From a bacterium (GTDB taxonomy: Bacteria > JAUVQV01 > DATDCY01), in assembly GCA_036524115.1 (NCBI GenBank), contig DATDCY010000306.1:1-20095 (forward strand): 20,095 nt of DNA. Reading direction: 5' to 3'. The position numbers were made by a program, and so were the translations under genes. How positions within the stretch are numbered: the first letter of the stretch is position 1; each line of letters starts with the position of its first letter. Of this stretch, positions 1 through 6,071 are shown piece after piece. The notes beneath the pieces were generated by a model. That model was given only the letters and a program-made list of their open reading frames with translations. It was not told the DNA's origin and ran no database searches.

Positions 1-262
1 CGGGGCGGGCGAGCGTCCCCTCGATGGGGTCGTCGAAGCCGTGCGTGCGGCGCGAGCGCAGCAGCGCCGCCAGCGGCGGGACCGGCGCGAACAGCTCCTG
101 CAGGTCGCGCCCGGCGAGCGCGGCGGCATCGGTCTCCAGCAGCGCGGCGGCCGCCGGGTTCGCGCCGTGAATGCGGCCGCGCCGGTCGATGAGGACGCAG
201 GGCAGGGGAGCGGTCAGCCAGCTGTCGCCGGCGCCGGCCGGCGGTTTCTTCGCGGTGCGCAT
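1..262 (-). CDS. PAS-domain sensor protein, N-terminus only (probable NtrB-like histidine kinase)
   Basis: Only the first 87 codons lie in the window; the gene runs off the left edge. After a short basic leader (MRTAKKPPAGAG) comes a PAS-like fold from about residue 14 to 62: LPCVLIDRRGRIHGANPAAA, then LLETDAAALAGRDLQELF. This is the usual 'LVVDRDGRILYANPAAE..LG.....GR.L.ELF' pattern of NtrB/AtoS-type sensor kinases, which sense a signal and phosphorylate a response regulator. No kinase core is visible, so the kinase call is inferred from the type of PAS domain, and a PAS-GGDEF or PAS-sigma54 activator is also possible. The ATG at 262 is chosen because a good promoter (TTGACT-17-TACCAT) sits 12 nt upstream. 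There is no clear SD, and the transcript leader would be only a few nt. Confidence 0.6.
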   Translation of the reverse strand, partial: MRTAKKPPAGAGDSWLTAPLPCVLIDRRGRIHGANPAAAALLETDAAALAGRDLQELFAPVPPLAALLRSRRTHGFDDPIEGTLARP

Positions 263-274
263 ACGATGAAGCGG

Positions 275-303
275 ATGGTAGAGAGCGGGCCGTCCCAAGT
301 CAA
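275..303 (-). promoter_or_regulatory. Sigma70-type promoter of the PAS sensor gene
   Basis: On the minus strand TTGACT (303-298), a 17-nt spacer and TACCAT (280-275) stand 12 nt before the ATG at 262. Both boxes are close to consensus and the spacing is ideal. The rest of the 107-nt gap to the ABC transporter stop shows no clear terminator. Confidence 0.6.
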
Positions 304-369
304 CGCATTTCCGGCCCGTTGCCGACACTGCGGCACCAGGCGGAGGGACGCGCTAGCTCACGCGCGAGT

Positions 370-2187
370 TCAGCGCACCGCGACCGGGACAAGATCGTCC
401 ATCGGGATCGGCACGGTGGCCCGCGACGACGGGAGTTCGGACGACACCGTCGCCGCACCGTCACTGACGGCGATCACCAGGTCCACGTCCCCGACCGCCG
501 CGAGCCGATGCGTGATGATGACCGTGGTGCGCCCGCGCATCAGCTTTCGCAGCGAGGCCATCACGAGCGCCTCGGTGACGGAGTCGAGCGAACTGGTCGG
601 CTCGTCCAGGATGAGGATCGGCGCGTCCCTGAGAAACGCCCGCGCGATCGCGATGCGCTGTCTCTGGCCGAGGGAGAGCAGCTGCCCCTGCCCGCCGACC
701 CGCGTCTCGTAGCCCGACGGCAGCTGTTCGATGAACTCGTGGGCACCGGCGGAGCGCGCCGCCGCCCGGATCTGCGCCGCCGTCGCGGCGGGCCTGCCGT
801 ACGCGATGTTCTCGCCGACCGTGACGTCGAAGAGCATCGGTTCCTGCAGCACGAGGGCGATGTTGCGGCGCAGCGAGGAGAGCTGAAGGCTCTTGAGGTC
901 GTGCCCGTCGAGCGTGATCCTGCCGGACGTCGGATCGTAGAAGCGCACGATCATGCCGGCGAGGGTGCTCTTGCCGGCGCCCGAGGGTCCGACGAGCGCG
1001 ACCCTCGCACCGGCGGGGATGGCCACCGAGACCGCGGAGAGCACCGGCGGCCCGCCGGGGTACCGGAAGGAGACGTCCTCGAAGACGACCCTCCCGCGGG
1101 CGGGCGCGGCCAGCGCGGTCGCCCGCGGCGCGTCCACGATGCCTGGCAGCGTGTCCAGCACCTCGTACACGCGGCGGGCGCGCGCCGCGGCGCCCTGCAG
1201 GTTCCCGGCGGTGAACGAGAGGATCTCGAGCGGTTCGTAGAGCATCCAGGCGTACGACACGAGGAGCACCACGTCGCCGGCGGTCAGACGGCCGGCGATC
1301 ACGCGGGAGGCGGCGGTCCAGACGACCACCGCAACGCCTGCGGCAAGAAACAGGTTGACCGCCGCCTGCGAACCGGCCTCGAGGAGGTTGAAGCGGAGCG
1401 AGGCACGGAAGCTGGCGTGGGCGTGCCGGCGCACCCGCGCGCTCTCGTGCTCCTCGCGGCCGAAGGTCTGCACGGCGCGAATCCCGGTGAGGGTTTCCTG
1501 CACCGTCGAGCTGATCTCGCTCTCGCGCGCGCACCACTGATTGGAGCGTTCCGTCATCGTGGCGTCCATCCTGCGGATGAGCAGCACCAGCGGGGGGACG
1601 ACCGAGAGAGCGGCCAGCGTCAGCATCACATCGCGCGAGAGCATGACCAGGGTGATGCCGACGAGCGTGGCGGCGGCCGTCACTCCGGGCACGATGCCGT
1701 CGCTGAAGATCTGGTTTGCGCTCGCGGTGTCCGCCGTGACCCGGTGCAGCGAGTCGCCGACCGGGCGGGAGCTGTGGTAGCCCAGCGACAGGCGCTGGAG
1801 ATGGTCGAAGAGGACGGCGCGCATGCGAACAACCATGTGCAGGCCGGCTGCAGAGAAGACATAGCTGCTGGCCACCCTGAAGAGGCCGACCATCGCCTCG
1901 ATCGCCAGCACGGCGGCGCAGAGCACGAACAGCAGGCCGCGATTCGGCTCGGCGAACAAGGCGACGCTCTCCCCGAGGGCGGCGGAGATCCTTGCGAGGA
2001 GCGCCGGCGGGTCCTCCGCCCCGAGCACGACATCGACGACCAGCTTCAGAGGCCACGGCTGCAGCAGAGTCGCGGCGGAGGAGGCGGCGACCAACAGGAG
2101 CCCGAACGTGATGCGACGCCACTCCGCCGGCGCGAACTGCCTGAGCAGGCGGGCGACGATGTGAAGCGTCGTCCGTGGAGATTCCAT
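370..2187 (-). CDS. ABC-type exporter, fused membrane and ATPase domains (MsbA/LmrA-like)
   Basis: A 605-residue half-transporter, normal length for MsbA-type exporters, which work as dimers in the inner membrane and flip lipids, drugs or peptides outward using ATP. The N-terminal ~330 residues hold the six-helix exporter domain (hydrophobic stretches near 27-55, 84-113, 165-205 and 275-315). The ATPase follows: Walker A GPSGAGKST at 400-408, Q-loop Gln448, signature LSLGQ at 504-508, Walker B ILILDEP at 524-530 with catalytic Glu529, and H-loop His560. The signature has Leu where Gly is usual (LSGGQ); the other catalytic residues are intact. The start is the ATG at 2187, behind a G-rich stretch (GGGGG about 8 nt upstream). 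The substrate cannot be told: the neighbours (a sensor gene downstream, a divergent HEAT gene upstream) do not indicate one. Confidence 0.93.
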   Translation of the reverse strand: MESPRTTLHIVARLLRQFAPAEWRRITFGLLLVAASSAATLLQPWPLKLVVDVVLGAEDPPALLARISAALGESVALFAEPNRGLLFVLCAAVLAIEAMVGLFRVASSYVFSAAGLHMVVRMRAVLFDHLQRLSLGYHSSRPVGDSLHRVTADTASANQIFSDGIVPGVTAAATLVGITLVMLSRDVMLTLAALSVVPPLVLLIRRMDATMTERSNQWCARESEISSTVQETLTGIRAVQTFGREEHESARVRRHAHASFRASLRFNLLEAGSQAAVNLFLAAGVAVVVWTAASRVIAGRLTAGDVVLLVSYAWMLYEPLEILSFTAGNLQGAAARARRVYEVLDTLPGIVDAPRATALAAPARGRVVFEDVSFRYPGGPPVLSAVSVAIPAGARVALVGPSGAGKSTLAGMIVRFYDPTSGRITLDGHDLKSLQLSSLRRNIALVLQEPMLFDVTVGENIAYGRPAATAAQIRAAARSAGAHEFIEQLPSGYETRVGGQGQLLSLGQRQRIAIARAFLRDAPILILDEPTSSLDSVTEALVMASLRKLMRGRTTVIITHRLAAVGDVDLVIAVSDGAATVSSELPSSRATVPIPMDDLVPVAVR

Positions 2188-2292
2188 GACACGACCCCCG
2201 CGAAACGATGCATTTCACCGGGTGCGCCGGTGTGCCCCAAAACGGCCTTTTCCTCGAACGGACGGTGATGGACGGTTACAGGATCAACGGGA

Positions 2293-2322
2293 ATTGTGCG
2301 GCGAAGCGGGGATCAAAGTCAA
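2293..2322 (-). promoter_or_regulatory. Possible promoter for the ABC exporter
   Basis: On the minus strand TTGACT (2322-2317), an 18-nt spacer and CACAAT (2298-2293) lie about 105 nt upstream of the ABC exporter ATG. The -10 box has C in place of the first T. The 235-bp intergenic region 2188-2422 between the divergent genes is more AT-rich than the genes, as expected for a control region; I see nothing else in it apart from the opposing promoter at 2387. Confidence 0.35.
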
Positions 2323-2386
2323 GAGTGGGACGGCCACCCGCGGAGGCCGGTTTGGCCCGGCGAGTATCGGCCGGTCGGCCCGGGCG

Positions 2387-2415
2387 TTGACGGGCACCGG
2401 CGCCAGGCGTATTGA
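2387..2415 (+). promoter_or_regulatory. Possible promoter giving a leaderless HEAT-repeat mRNA
   Basis: TTGACG (2387-2392), a 17-nt spacer and TATTGA (2410-2415) end 7 nt before the ATG at 2423. The -35 box is good and the -10 box is poor (TAT plus three mismatches). If used, transcription would start at the ATG itself; no SD precedes this start. Confidence 0.35.
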
Positions 2416-2422
2416 TTCATCC

Positions 2423-3274
2423 ATGCCAAAGGATCCTCCTCAGGCGGCAATCGGCGACCTCGCGACCCTCTTCGCCGCCGGCCGCTTCGGCGAGATCGAG
2501 CGGGTGCTGCGCGAGCGGCCCTCGCTGCTCGCCGAGACCGCGCCGCTGCTGGCCGCGGGCGAGCCCGACGCCGTCGGCTCGCTGCTGCAGGTCGTGGCGC
2601 GGGTCGGCTTCGACTACCCGGACGATGTCTTCCCCGTGCTCCCGGCCATCGCGGCGCTCCTCGACCACCCCGAGCCCTGGGTGCGCTCCGACGCCGCCAA
2701 CGCCTTCGGCACGGCGGTCTTCACGCACCGCGCGCCGGCGGCCGCCGCCGTCCCGCGGCTGCGGGCACTGCTCGACGACGCGCTGCCGCAGGCGCGCGCC
2801 GACGCCGCCCGTGCTCTCGGCAACATCGGCTTCTACCACCCGGACCTGGCCGGGGCCGCGGTGCCGCGGCTCATCGCGCTTCTCGACGGCGGCGAGGACG
2901 AGGAGCGCGAGGCCGCGGCGCATGCGCTCGGCAAGATCGGCGCCAGCTCGCCGGAGCTGCTGCCGCAGATCTTCCCGCGGCTGGTGCGCGAGCTGGAGAA
3001 GACGCACGAGGCGGCCTGCAGCGGCATCCTGCTGGCGTTCGGCAGCGTCGGCCAGCATTTCCCGGACATGGTGCGCGAGCACATCCCGAAGCTGCTGCGT
3101 TTCCTGCGCAGCGCCAACCCCGACACCGTGCGCTACGCGGTGCTCGCCCTGGGGAACCTCGCCACCGCCAACCCCGCGCTCGTGCGCGAGGCCCGGCCGG
3201 AACTCGAGCGCCTGGCGGCGTCGGCGGACGCGGACCTCTCCGCCAACGCCAGGATGGCCCTCGCGCTGCTGTAG
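2423..3274 (+). CDS. HEAT-repeat protein
   Basis: A 283-residue all-helical repeat protein. From about residue 75 onward it shows repeated units of roughly 38-42 residues with the HEAT pattern of paired helices: 'VFPVLPAIAALLDHPEPWVR', 'AVPRLRALLDDALPQARADA', 'AVPRLIALLDGGEDEEREAA', 'IFPRLVRELEKTHEAA', 'HIPKLLRFLRSANPDTVR'. Such folds are protein-protein scaffolds (PBS-lyase HEAT and HEAT_2 types); no catalytic motif, signal peptide or membrane segment is visible, so it is probably cytoplasmic. The start at ATG 2423 (MPKDPPQAAIGDL) is preferred over upstream in-frame codons because it begins the folded region and follows a promoter-like element. It converges on the receiver-domain gene with only 7 bp between stops. 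Its partner is unknown; a link to the adjacent receiver protein is conjecture. Confidence 0.8.
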   Translation: MPKDPPQAAIGDLATLFAAGRFGEIERVLRERPSLLAETAPLLAAGEPDAVGSLLQVVARVGFDYPDDVFPVLPAIAALLDHPEPWVRSDAANAFGTAVFTHRAPAAAAVPRLRALLDDALPQARADAARALGNIGFYHPDLAGAAVPRLIALLDGGEDEEREAAAHALGKIGASSPELLPQIFPRLVRELEKTHEAACSGILLAFGSVGQHFPDMVREHIPKLLRFLRSANPDTVRYAVLALGNLATANPALVREARPELERLAASADADLSANARMALALL

Positions 3275-3281
3275 CCGCGCG

Positions 3282-3869
3282 TCAGGAGGCGGCGGGCAGC
3301 AGGGTGTCGATGACCTGCTTGAGGTCGTGCAGCTGGAACGGCTTGGTGAGGTAGGCATCGGCGCCGGCGGACGTGCCCCGCGCGAGGTCTCCCTCCTGGG
3401 CGCGCACGGTGACCATGACCAGCGGGATCGCGCGCGTGGCTTCGTCGCGTTTCAGCCGCTCGCACAGTTCATAGCCGTTGAGCCGCGGCATGATGATGTC
3501 CGTGACGATCAGGTCCGGCCGCGTGGCGCGCGCGACGATCAGCGCCTCTTCGCCGTCGCCGGCCGCGATGCACTCGAAGCCGAGATTTCGCACCGTCTCC
3601 TCGAACGCGTAGAGGATGTTCGGTTCGTCGTCGACCACCAGCACCCGCCGCCCCGGCCGTGCCGCCTGCCGGCGCTCGTGGTCCTTCACGAATTCCTCGA
3701 CGGAGAGCTCGCCCGCGGCCCAGCGCTGGCGGTACGAGCACTCCGCGCACTCCTCGCGCTCCTTGCGGCCCTCGGCTATCGCCAGGTGCCAGCAGAAGAT
3801 CACCCGCAGGTCGCGCACCTTGCAGCCGGCGGTGCAGCGCTTGTGCTGCCAGCAGAACTCGAACGCCAT
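3282..3869 (-). CDS. Cys-rich 'two-CW'-like domain fused to a response-regulator receiver domain
   Basis: 195 residues. The first ~50 carry a cysteine cluster: Cys6-Trp7, Cys12, Cys16, Cys26-Trp27, Cys41, Cys44. The paired Cys-Trp motifs resemble small domains often attached to signalling proteins of Geobacter-like bacteria, presumably binding a metal or an Fe-S cluster; that function is inferred. Residues 74-192 form a canonical CheY-like receiver: acidic pair Asp80-Asp81, phospho-acceptor Asp124 (VTDIIMP), Thr154, Lys176-Pro177. There is no DNA-binding or enzymatic output domain, so it would act by protein contact. The start ATG 3869 follows a GGGGGCG stretch; an upstream in-frame ATG at 3935 (MPSKSDPFG) would add 22 unconserved-looking residues and is less likely. 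It stands alone between the HEAT gene and the creatininase gene. Confidence 0.85.
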   Translation of the reverse strand: MAFEFCWQHKRCTAGCKVRDLRVIFCWHLAIAEGRKEREECAECSYRQRWAAGELSVEEFVKDHERRQAARPGRRVLVVDDEPNILYAFEETVRNLGFECIAAGDGEEALIVARATRPDLIVTDIIMPRLNGYELCERLKRDEATRAIPLVMVTVRAQEGDLARGTSAGADAYLTKPFQLHDLKQVIDTLLPAAS

Positions 3870-3982
3870 GACACGCCCCCAGCGCACGGCATGCGCGCTT
3901 CGTCTCCGCCCGAACGGGTCGGATTTCGATGGCATAGATGTACCACAGCGGAGGCCCCGGGGGAAGGGGCGGGAGGCCGGGA

Positions 3983-4729
3983 TCAGCGGGCGGGCGCGCC
4001 CCCTGCCGGGCTCTCCCGGTACTCCTCGAGCTCGCGCACGAGCGCCGCGACGCGCTCCACCGCCAGTTCCGTGAGGCGCCGGCCCTTCTCCGCGCTCGCC
4101 GCCGACGGGTCGCCCCAGACGCCGCCGCGCCAGTGCCGCCGCTTGTCGCGCACCAGCCGCGCCTCGGGGAAGTCGGGCCACTCCGCCGGCGAGGTCCCCT
4201 TGACCAGCTCGGGGCGCAGGTGCAGCACCCGCGAGGTCTCGATCTCGCCGGCGTGCGAGTCGTCGCGGGCCGCGACGATCCCCGCCCCGGCCGCCCGCAC
4301 CTCGTCGTACTCGGAGATGACGCTGACCGCGATGTCGGGCAGCTCGTCGAGCAGGTGCTCGCCGGCGTCGACGAGCGTCAGCACGTGCGTGCGGCCGGCG
4401 TGGCCGGAGATGAGCACGAAGAAGCGCATGCCGTGGCGGTGGAAGTCCCGCACGAGGTCGAGGGCGATCGCGCGCAGCGTCGCCGTCGAGACGCCGATCG
4501 TCCCGGGGTGGTTGCGCGTGCTGCGCTGCACCCCGTAGGCGACCGCCGGCGCGACGTGGGCGCCGGTGCGCTCGGCCACGCGCCGGCAGACCTCGACCAC
4601 CTGCAGGGTGTCGGTGCAGAGCGGCAGGTGCGCGCCGTGCTCCTCGAGCGAGCCGAAGGGGATGAGCACCGTGCGGGAGCGCTCCAGCCCGCGCTCGTAC
4701 TCGGGCATCGTGACGTCGTCGAGGATCAC
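3983..4729 (-). CDS. Creatininase-family amidohydrolase
   Basis: 248 residues, normal for the creatininase family, metal-dependent amidohydrolases that include creatininase, the FAPy deformylase ArfB and the mycofactocin peptidase MftE. The N-terminus fits the family closely: VTMPEYERGL, then GSLEEHGAHLPLCTD with candidate metal ligands Glu29, His31 and Asp40. Later come ISGHAGRTHV, where the family usually has NGHGGN, and SHAGEIETS, the conserved HAGE-ETS motif. The substrate cannot be assigned. The start is GTG 4729, giving MILDDVTMPEY at the expected family start; a GGAG stretch lies about 8 nt upstream and the GTG overlaps the TGA of the regulator gene (GTGA), so the two are translationally coupled. 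The pairing with a DtxR regulator suggests metal-linked expression. Confidence 0.85.
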   Translation of the reverse strand: MILDDVTMPEYERGLERSRTVLIPFGSLEEHGAHLPLCTDTLQVVEVCRRVAERTGAHVAPAVAYGVQRSTRNHPGTIGVSTATLRAIALDLVRDFHRHGMRFFVLISGHAGRTHVLTLVDAGEHLLDELPDIAVSVISEYDEVRAAGAGIVAARDDSHAGEIETSRVLHLRPELVKGTSPAEWPDFPEARLVRDKRRHWRGGVWGDPSAASAEKGRRLTELAVERVAALVRELEEYRESPAGGAPAR

Positions 4730-5433
4730 CGCGCCGGCTCCGGCCGTGGCGCGGCCCGCAACGCCGCCGTCCCCTCGCGCCAGACGTGGATGTCCCGCGC
4801 GATCTCCTCCTCCATGGCCAGCTGCGTGTGCTCGCACTGGACGACCATCGTCGGGTAGTGCTGGTGGACGCGCACGCGCATCCCCGGCGCGATCCCGAAC
4901 GCCATCAGCTTGTGCAGCCGCGCGGGGGAGGCGGAGCTGAGGTAGGCGACCTTCCCCTCCTCGCCGGCGGCCAGGCGCGTGAGCGGCACGACGAGGCTCT
5001 CGACGCTCTGGCGCGCCTCGCGGCAGCAGCGGCCCTCGGGGATCGGCGAGCCGTGGGGGCACTCGCGCGGGTGCCCGAGCAGGGTGCAGATGCTCTCGGT
5101 GACCTGGTCGGCGAGCATGTGCTCGAACTCGCAGGCGCTCTCCTCGGTGGCCTCCACCGCCATGTGCAGGATGTCGTGGAGCAGCCGCTCGGCGAGGCGG
5201 TGGCGCCGGATGACCTGCCGCGCCGCCTCGTCGCCGGCGGGCGTGAGGGTCAGCCGCCCGCCCTCGGCCTGGACGAGGCCCTGCGCCGTGAGCTGCGCCA
5301 CCAGGTCCGCCTCGAGCGGGACCTTGGTGACCTCCTGGACCGCCTCGAGGCCCTCGCGGCCCTGCTCGCGGGCGCTCCAGAGCCCCTCGAGCGCCTCTTC
5401 GAGCGAGTGGGAGTGGTCGTGTGGCTCGCGCAT
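4726..5433 (-). CDS. DtxR/MntR-family metal-dependent transcriptional regulator with FeoA-like domain
   Basis: 235 residues. Residues ~10-70 look like the winged helix-turn-helix (EALEGLWSAREQGREGL...LVAQLTAQGLVQAEGGRLTLTPAG). The dimerisation and metal-binding part follows, with His78, Glu82, Cys101, Glu104 and His105 placed like DtxR ligands H79, E83, C102, E105 and H106. A Cys/His-rich stretch (GHPRECPHGSPIP...RCC) is common in this family. Residues ~160-225 form an SH3-like FeoA domain (LTRLAAGEEGKVAYLSS...LMAFGIAPGMRVRV). Such proteins repress iron or manganese uptake when loaded with Fe(II) or Mn(II); Cys at the main site favours iron, by family knowledge. The start is ATG 5433: no SD, but TTGCTC-17-TACAAT ends 7 nt upstream. 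Its targets are unknown; nearby candidates are the coupled creatininase and hgcAB. Confidence 0.9.
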   Translation of the reverse strand: MREPHDHSHSLEEALEGLWSAREQGREGLEAVQEVTKVPLEADLVAQLTAQGLVQAEGGRLTLTPAGDEAARQVIRRHRLAERLLHDILHMAVEATEESACEFEHMLADQVTESICTLLGHPRECPHGSPIPEGRCCREARQSVESLVVPLTRLAAGEEGKVAYLSSASPARLHKLMAFGIAPGMRVRVHQHYPTMVVQCEHTQLAMEEEIARDIHVWREGTAALRAAPRPEPAR

Positions 5434-5440
5434 GGGGGCG

Positions 5441-5469
5441 ATTGTAGGGAATGCGCCGGCGCGGAGCAA
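5441..5469 (-). promoter_or_regulatory. Probable leaderless promoter of the DtxR-family regulator
   Basis: On the minus strand TTGCTC (5469-5464), a 17-nt spacer and TACAAT (5446-5441) end 7 nt before the ATG at 5433. The -10 box matches consensus at five of six positions. The -35 box overlaps the start of repeat unit 1, so the repeat may have supplied or altered it. Confidence 0.5.
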
Positions 5470-5620
5470 GTCGGCGCGGACGCGCCGACCAGCAGGGGCG
5501 GGCCTGTCTCCTGGTTCTCCTTGACCGTTTCCGTCCCGTTCGTCGTGAAGCAAACCTGCCGATTCCGGGTGGTCGAGATTTCCGCTGTTCTGCCGGATCC
5601 GCGCGTCCGCGTGGATCAAC
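5465..5620. repeat. Tandem palindromic repeat, unit 1 (156 bp)
   Basis: First of two 156-bp units that align without any gap, about 119 of 156 identities by hand count. Each unit starts with a perfect inverted repeat (here 5470-5489, GTCGGCGCG-GA-CGCGCCGAC) and ends with a second one (here 5596-5617, GATCCGCGCG-TC-CGCGTGGATC, one mismatch). The middle ~100 bp is less GC-rich. It looks like an interspersed palindromic element of the REP/BIME kind rather than a gene. Confidence 0.85.
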
Positions 5621-5776
5621 AGCAAGTCGGCGCGGACGCGCCGACCTGCGGGGGCAGGCTTGTCACCCGGCTCGTCCTGATCTCTTCCGCCCCGTTCTTC
5701 GTGAGCGAAACCGGGCCATTCCCAGTGGTTGACAGGCCTGCTGCTCTGCTGGATCCGCGCGGACGCGCGGATCTGG
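5621..5776. repeat. Tandem palindromic repeat, unit 2 (156 bp), overlapping the 3' end of hgcB
   Basis: Second unit, directly abutting unit 1. Inverted repeats at 5626-5645 (identical to that of unit 1) and 5752-5773 (GATCCGCGCG-GA-CGCGCGGATC, a perfect 10-bp arm pair). The first ~26 bp of the two units are identical, whereas the middles have diverged. The last palindrome lies inside the hgcB reading frame and marks where its repeat-encoded tail begins. Confidence 0.85.
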
Positions 5777-6067
5777 GGTGCTGCCGTCCTCGGTGGGGAC
5801 GCAGCAGCAATCGCCTTCGCGGCCGAGCATGCCGCTGATGATGCCGGAGGCGCAGCCGACGCCGGCGCGCACCGTCAGCGCGCCCGTCGGGCAGTTGAGC
5901 GCGCAGGCGCCGCACTCGATGCACGCGTCGGGTTCGCGCACGACCGCCGTGCCGTCCTCGAGCGCGAGCACCTCCCGCGGGCAGACTTCGACGCAGTCCC
6001 CGCAGCCGGCGCAGGCGGCGCGGTCCAGGCGCAGGGTCGTCACGTTCCGCAGGTAGAGCAGTCCCAC
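5663..6067 (-). CDS. hgcB: Mercury-methylation ferredoxin HgcB, with a repeat-encoded C-terminal tail
   Basis: 134 residues. HgcB is a 2[4Fe-4S] ferredoxin that passes low-potential electrons to the HgcA corrinoid and may present Hg(II). Residues 5-15 (YLRNVTTLRLD) match the family start. The clusters are CAGCGDCVEVCP (Cys19, 22, 25, 29) and CIECGACALNCP (Cys49, 52, 55, 59). The extra family cysteine is Cys72 (GVGCASGII) and the terminal cysteine group is Cys87-89 (GDCCC). Known HgcB proteins are about 95-100 residues and end near that group. Here the frame enters the palindrome of repeat unit 2 exactly at residue 99 and continues for 36 more residues, so the tail is probably repeat-derived. 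The start is GTG 6067, 4 nt after the hgcA stop, with GGGGGATGAGG as SD. It is co-transcribed with hgcA. Confidence 0.92.
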   Translation of the reverse strand: MGLLYLRNVTTLRLDRAACAGCGDCVEVCPREVLALEDGTAVVREPDACIECGACALNCPTGALTVRAGVGCASGIISGMLGREGDCCCVPTEDGSTPDPRVRADPAEQQACQPLGMARFRSRRTGRKRSGRAG

Positions 6068-6071
6068 AGCC

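Noticed and set aside
319-2268. Long open frames opposite the ABC exporter, ileS and gsp genes
   Set aside because: They are Arg/Ala/Gly-rich shadow frames caused by high G+C; the opposite strand carries clear families.
5451-5732. A real gene across the repeats on the plus strand
   Set aside because: The open frame simply repeats itself because the period is a multiple of 3; it is rich in Arg, shows no fold and overlaps hgcB and palindromes.
5465-5776. CRISPR array
   Set aside because: Only two long units, with no short repeats or regular spacers and no cas genes.
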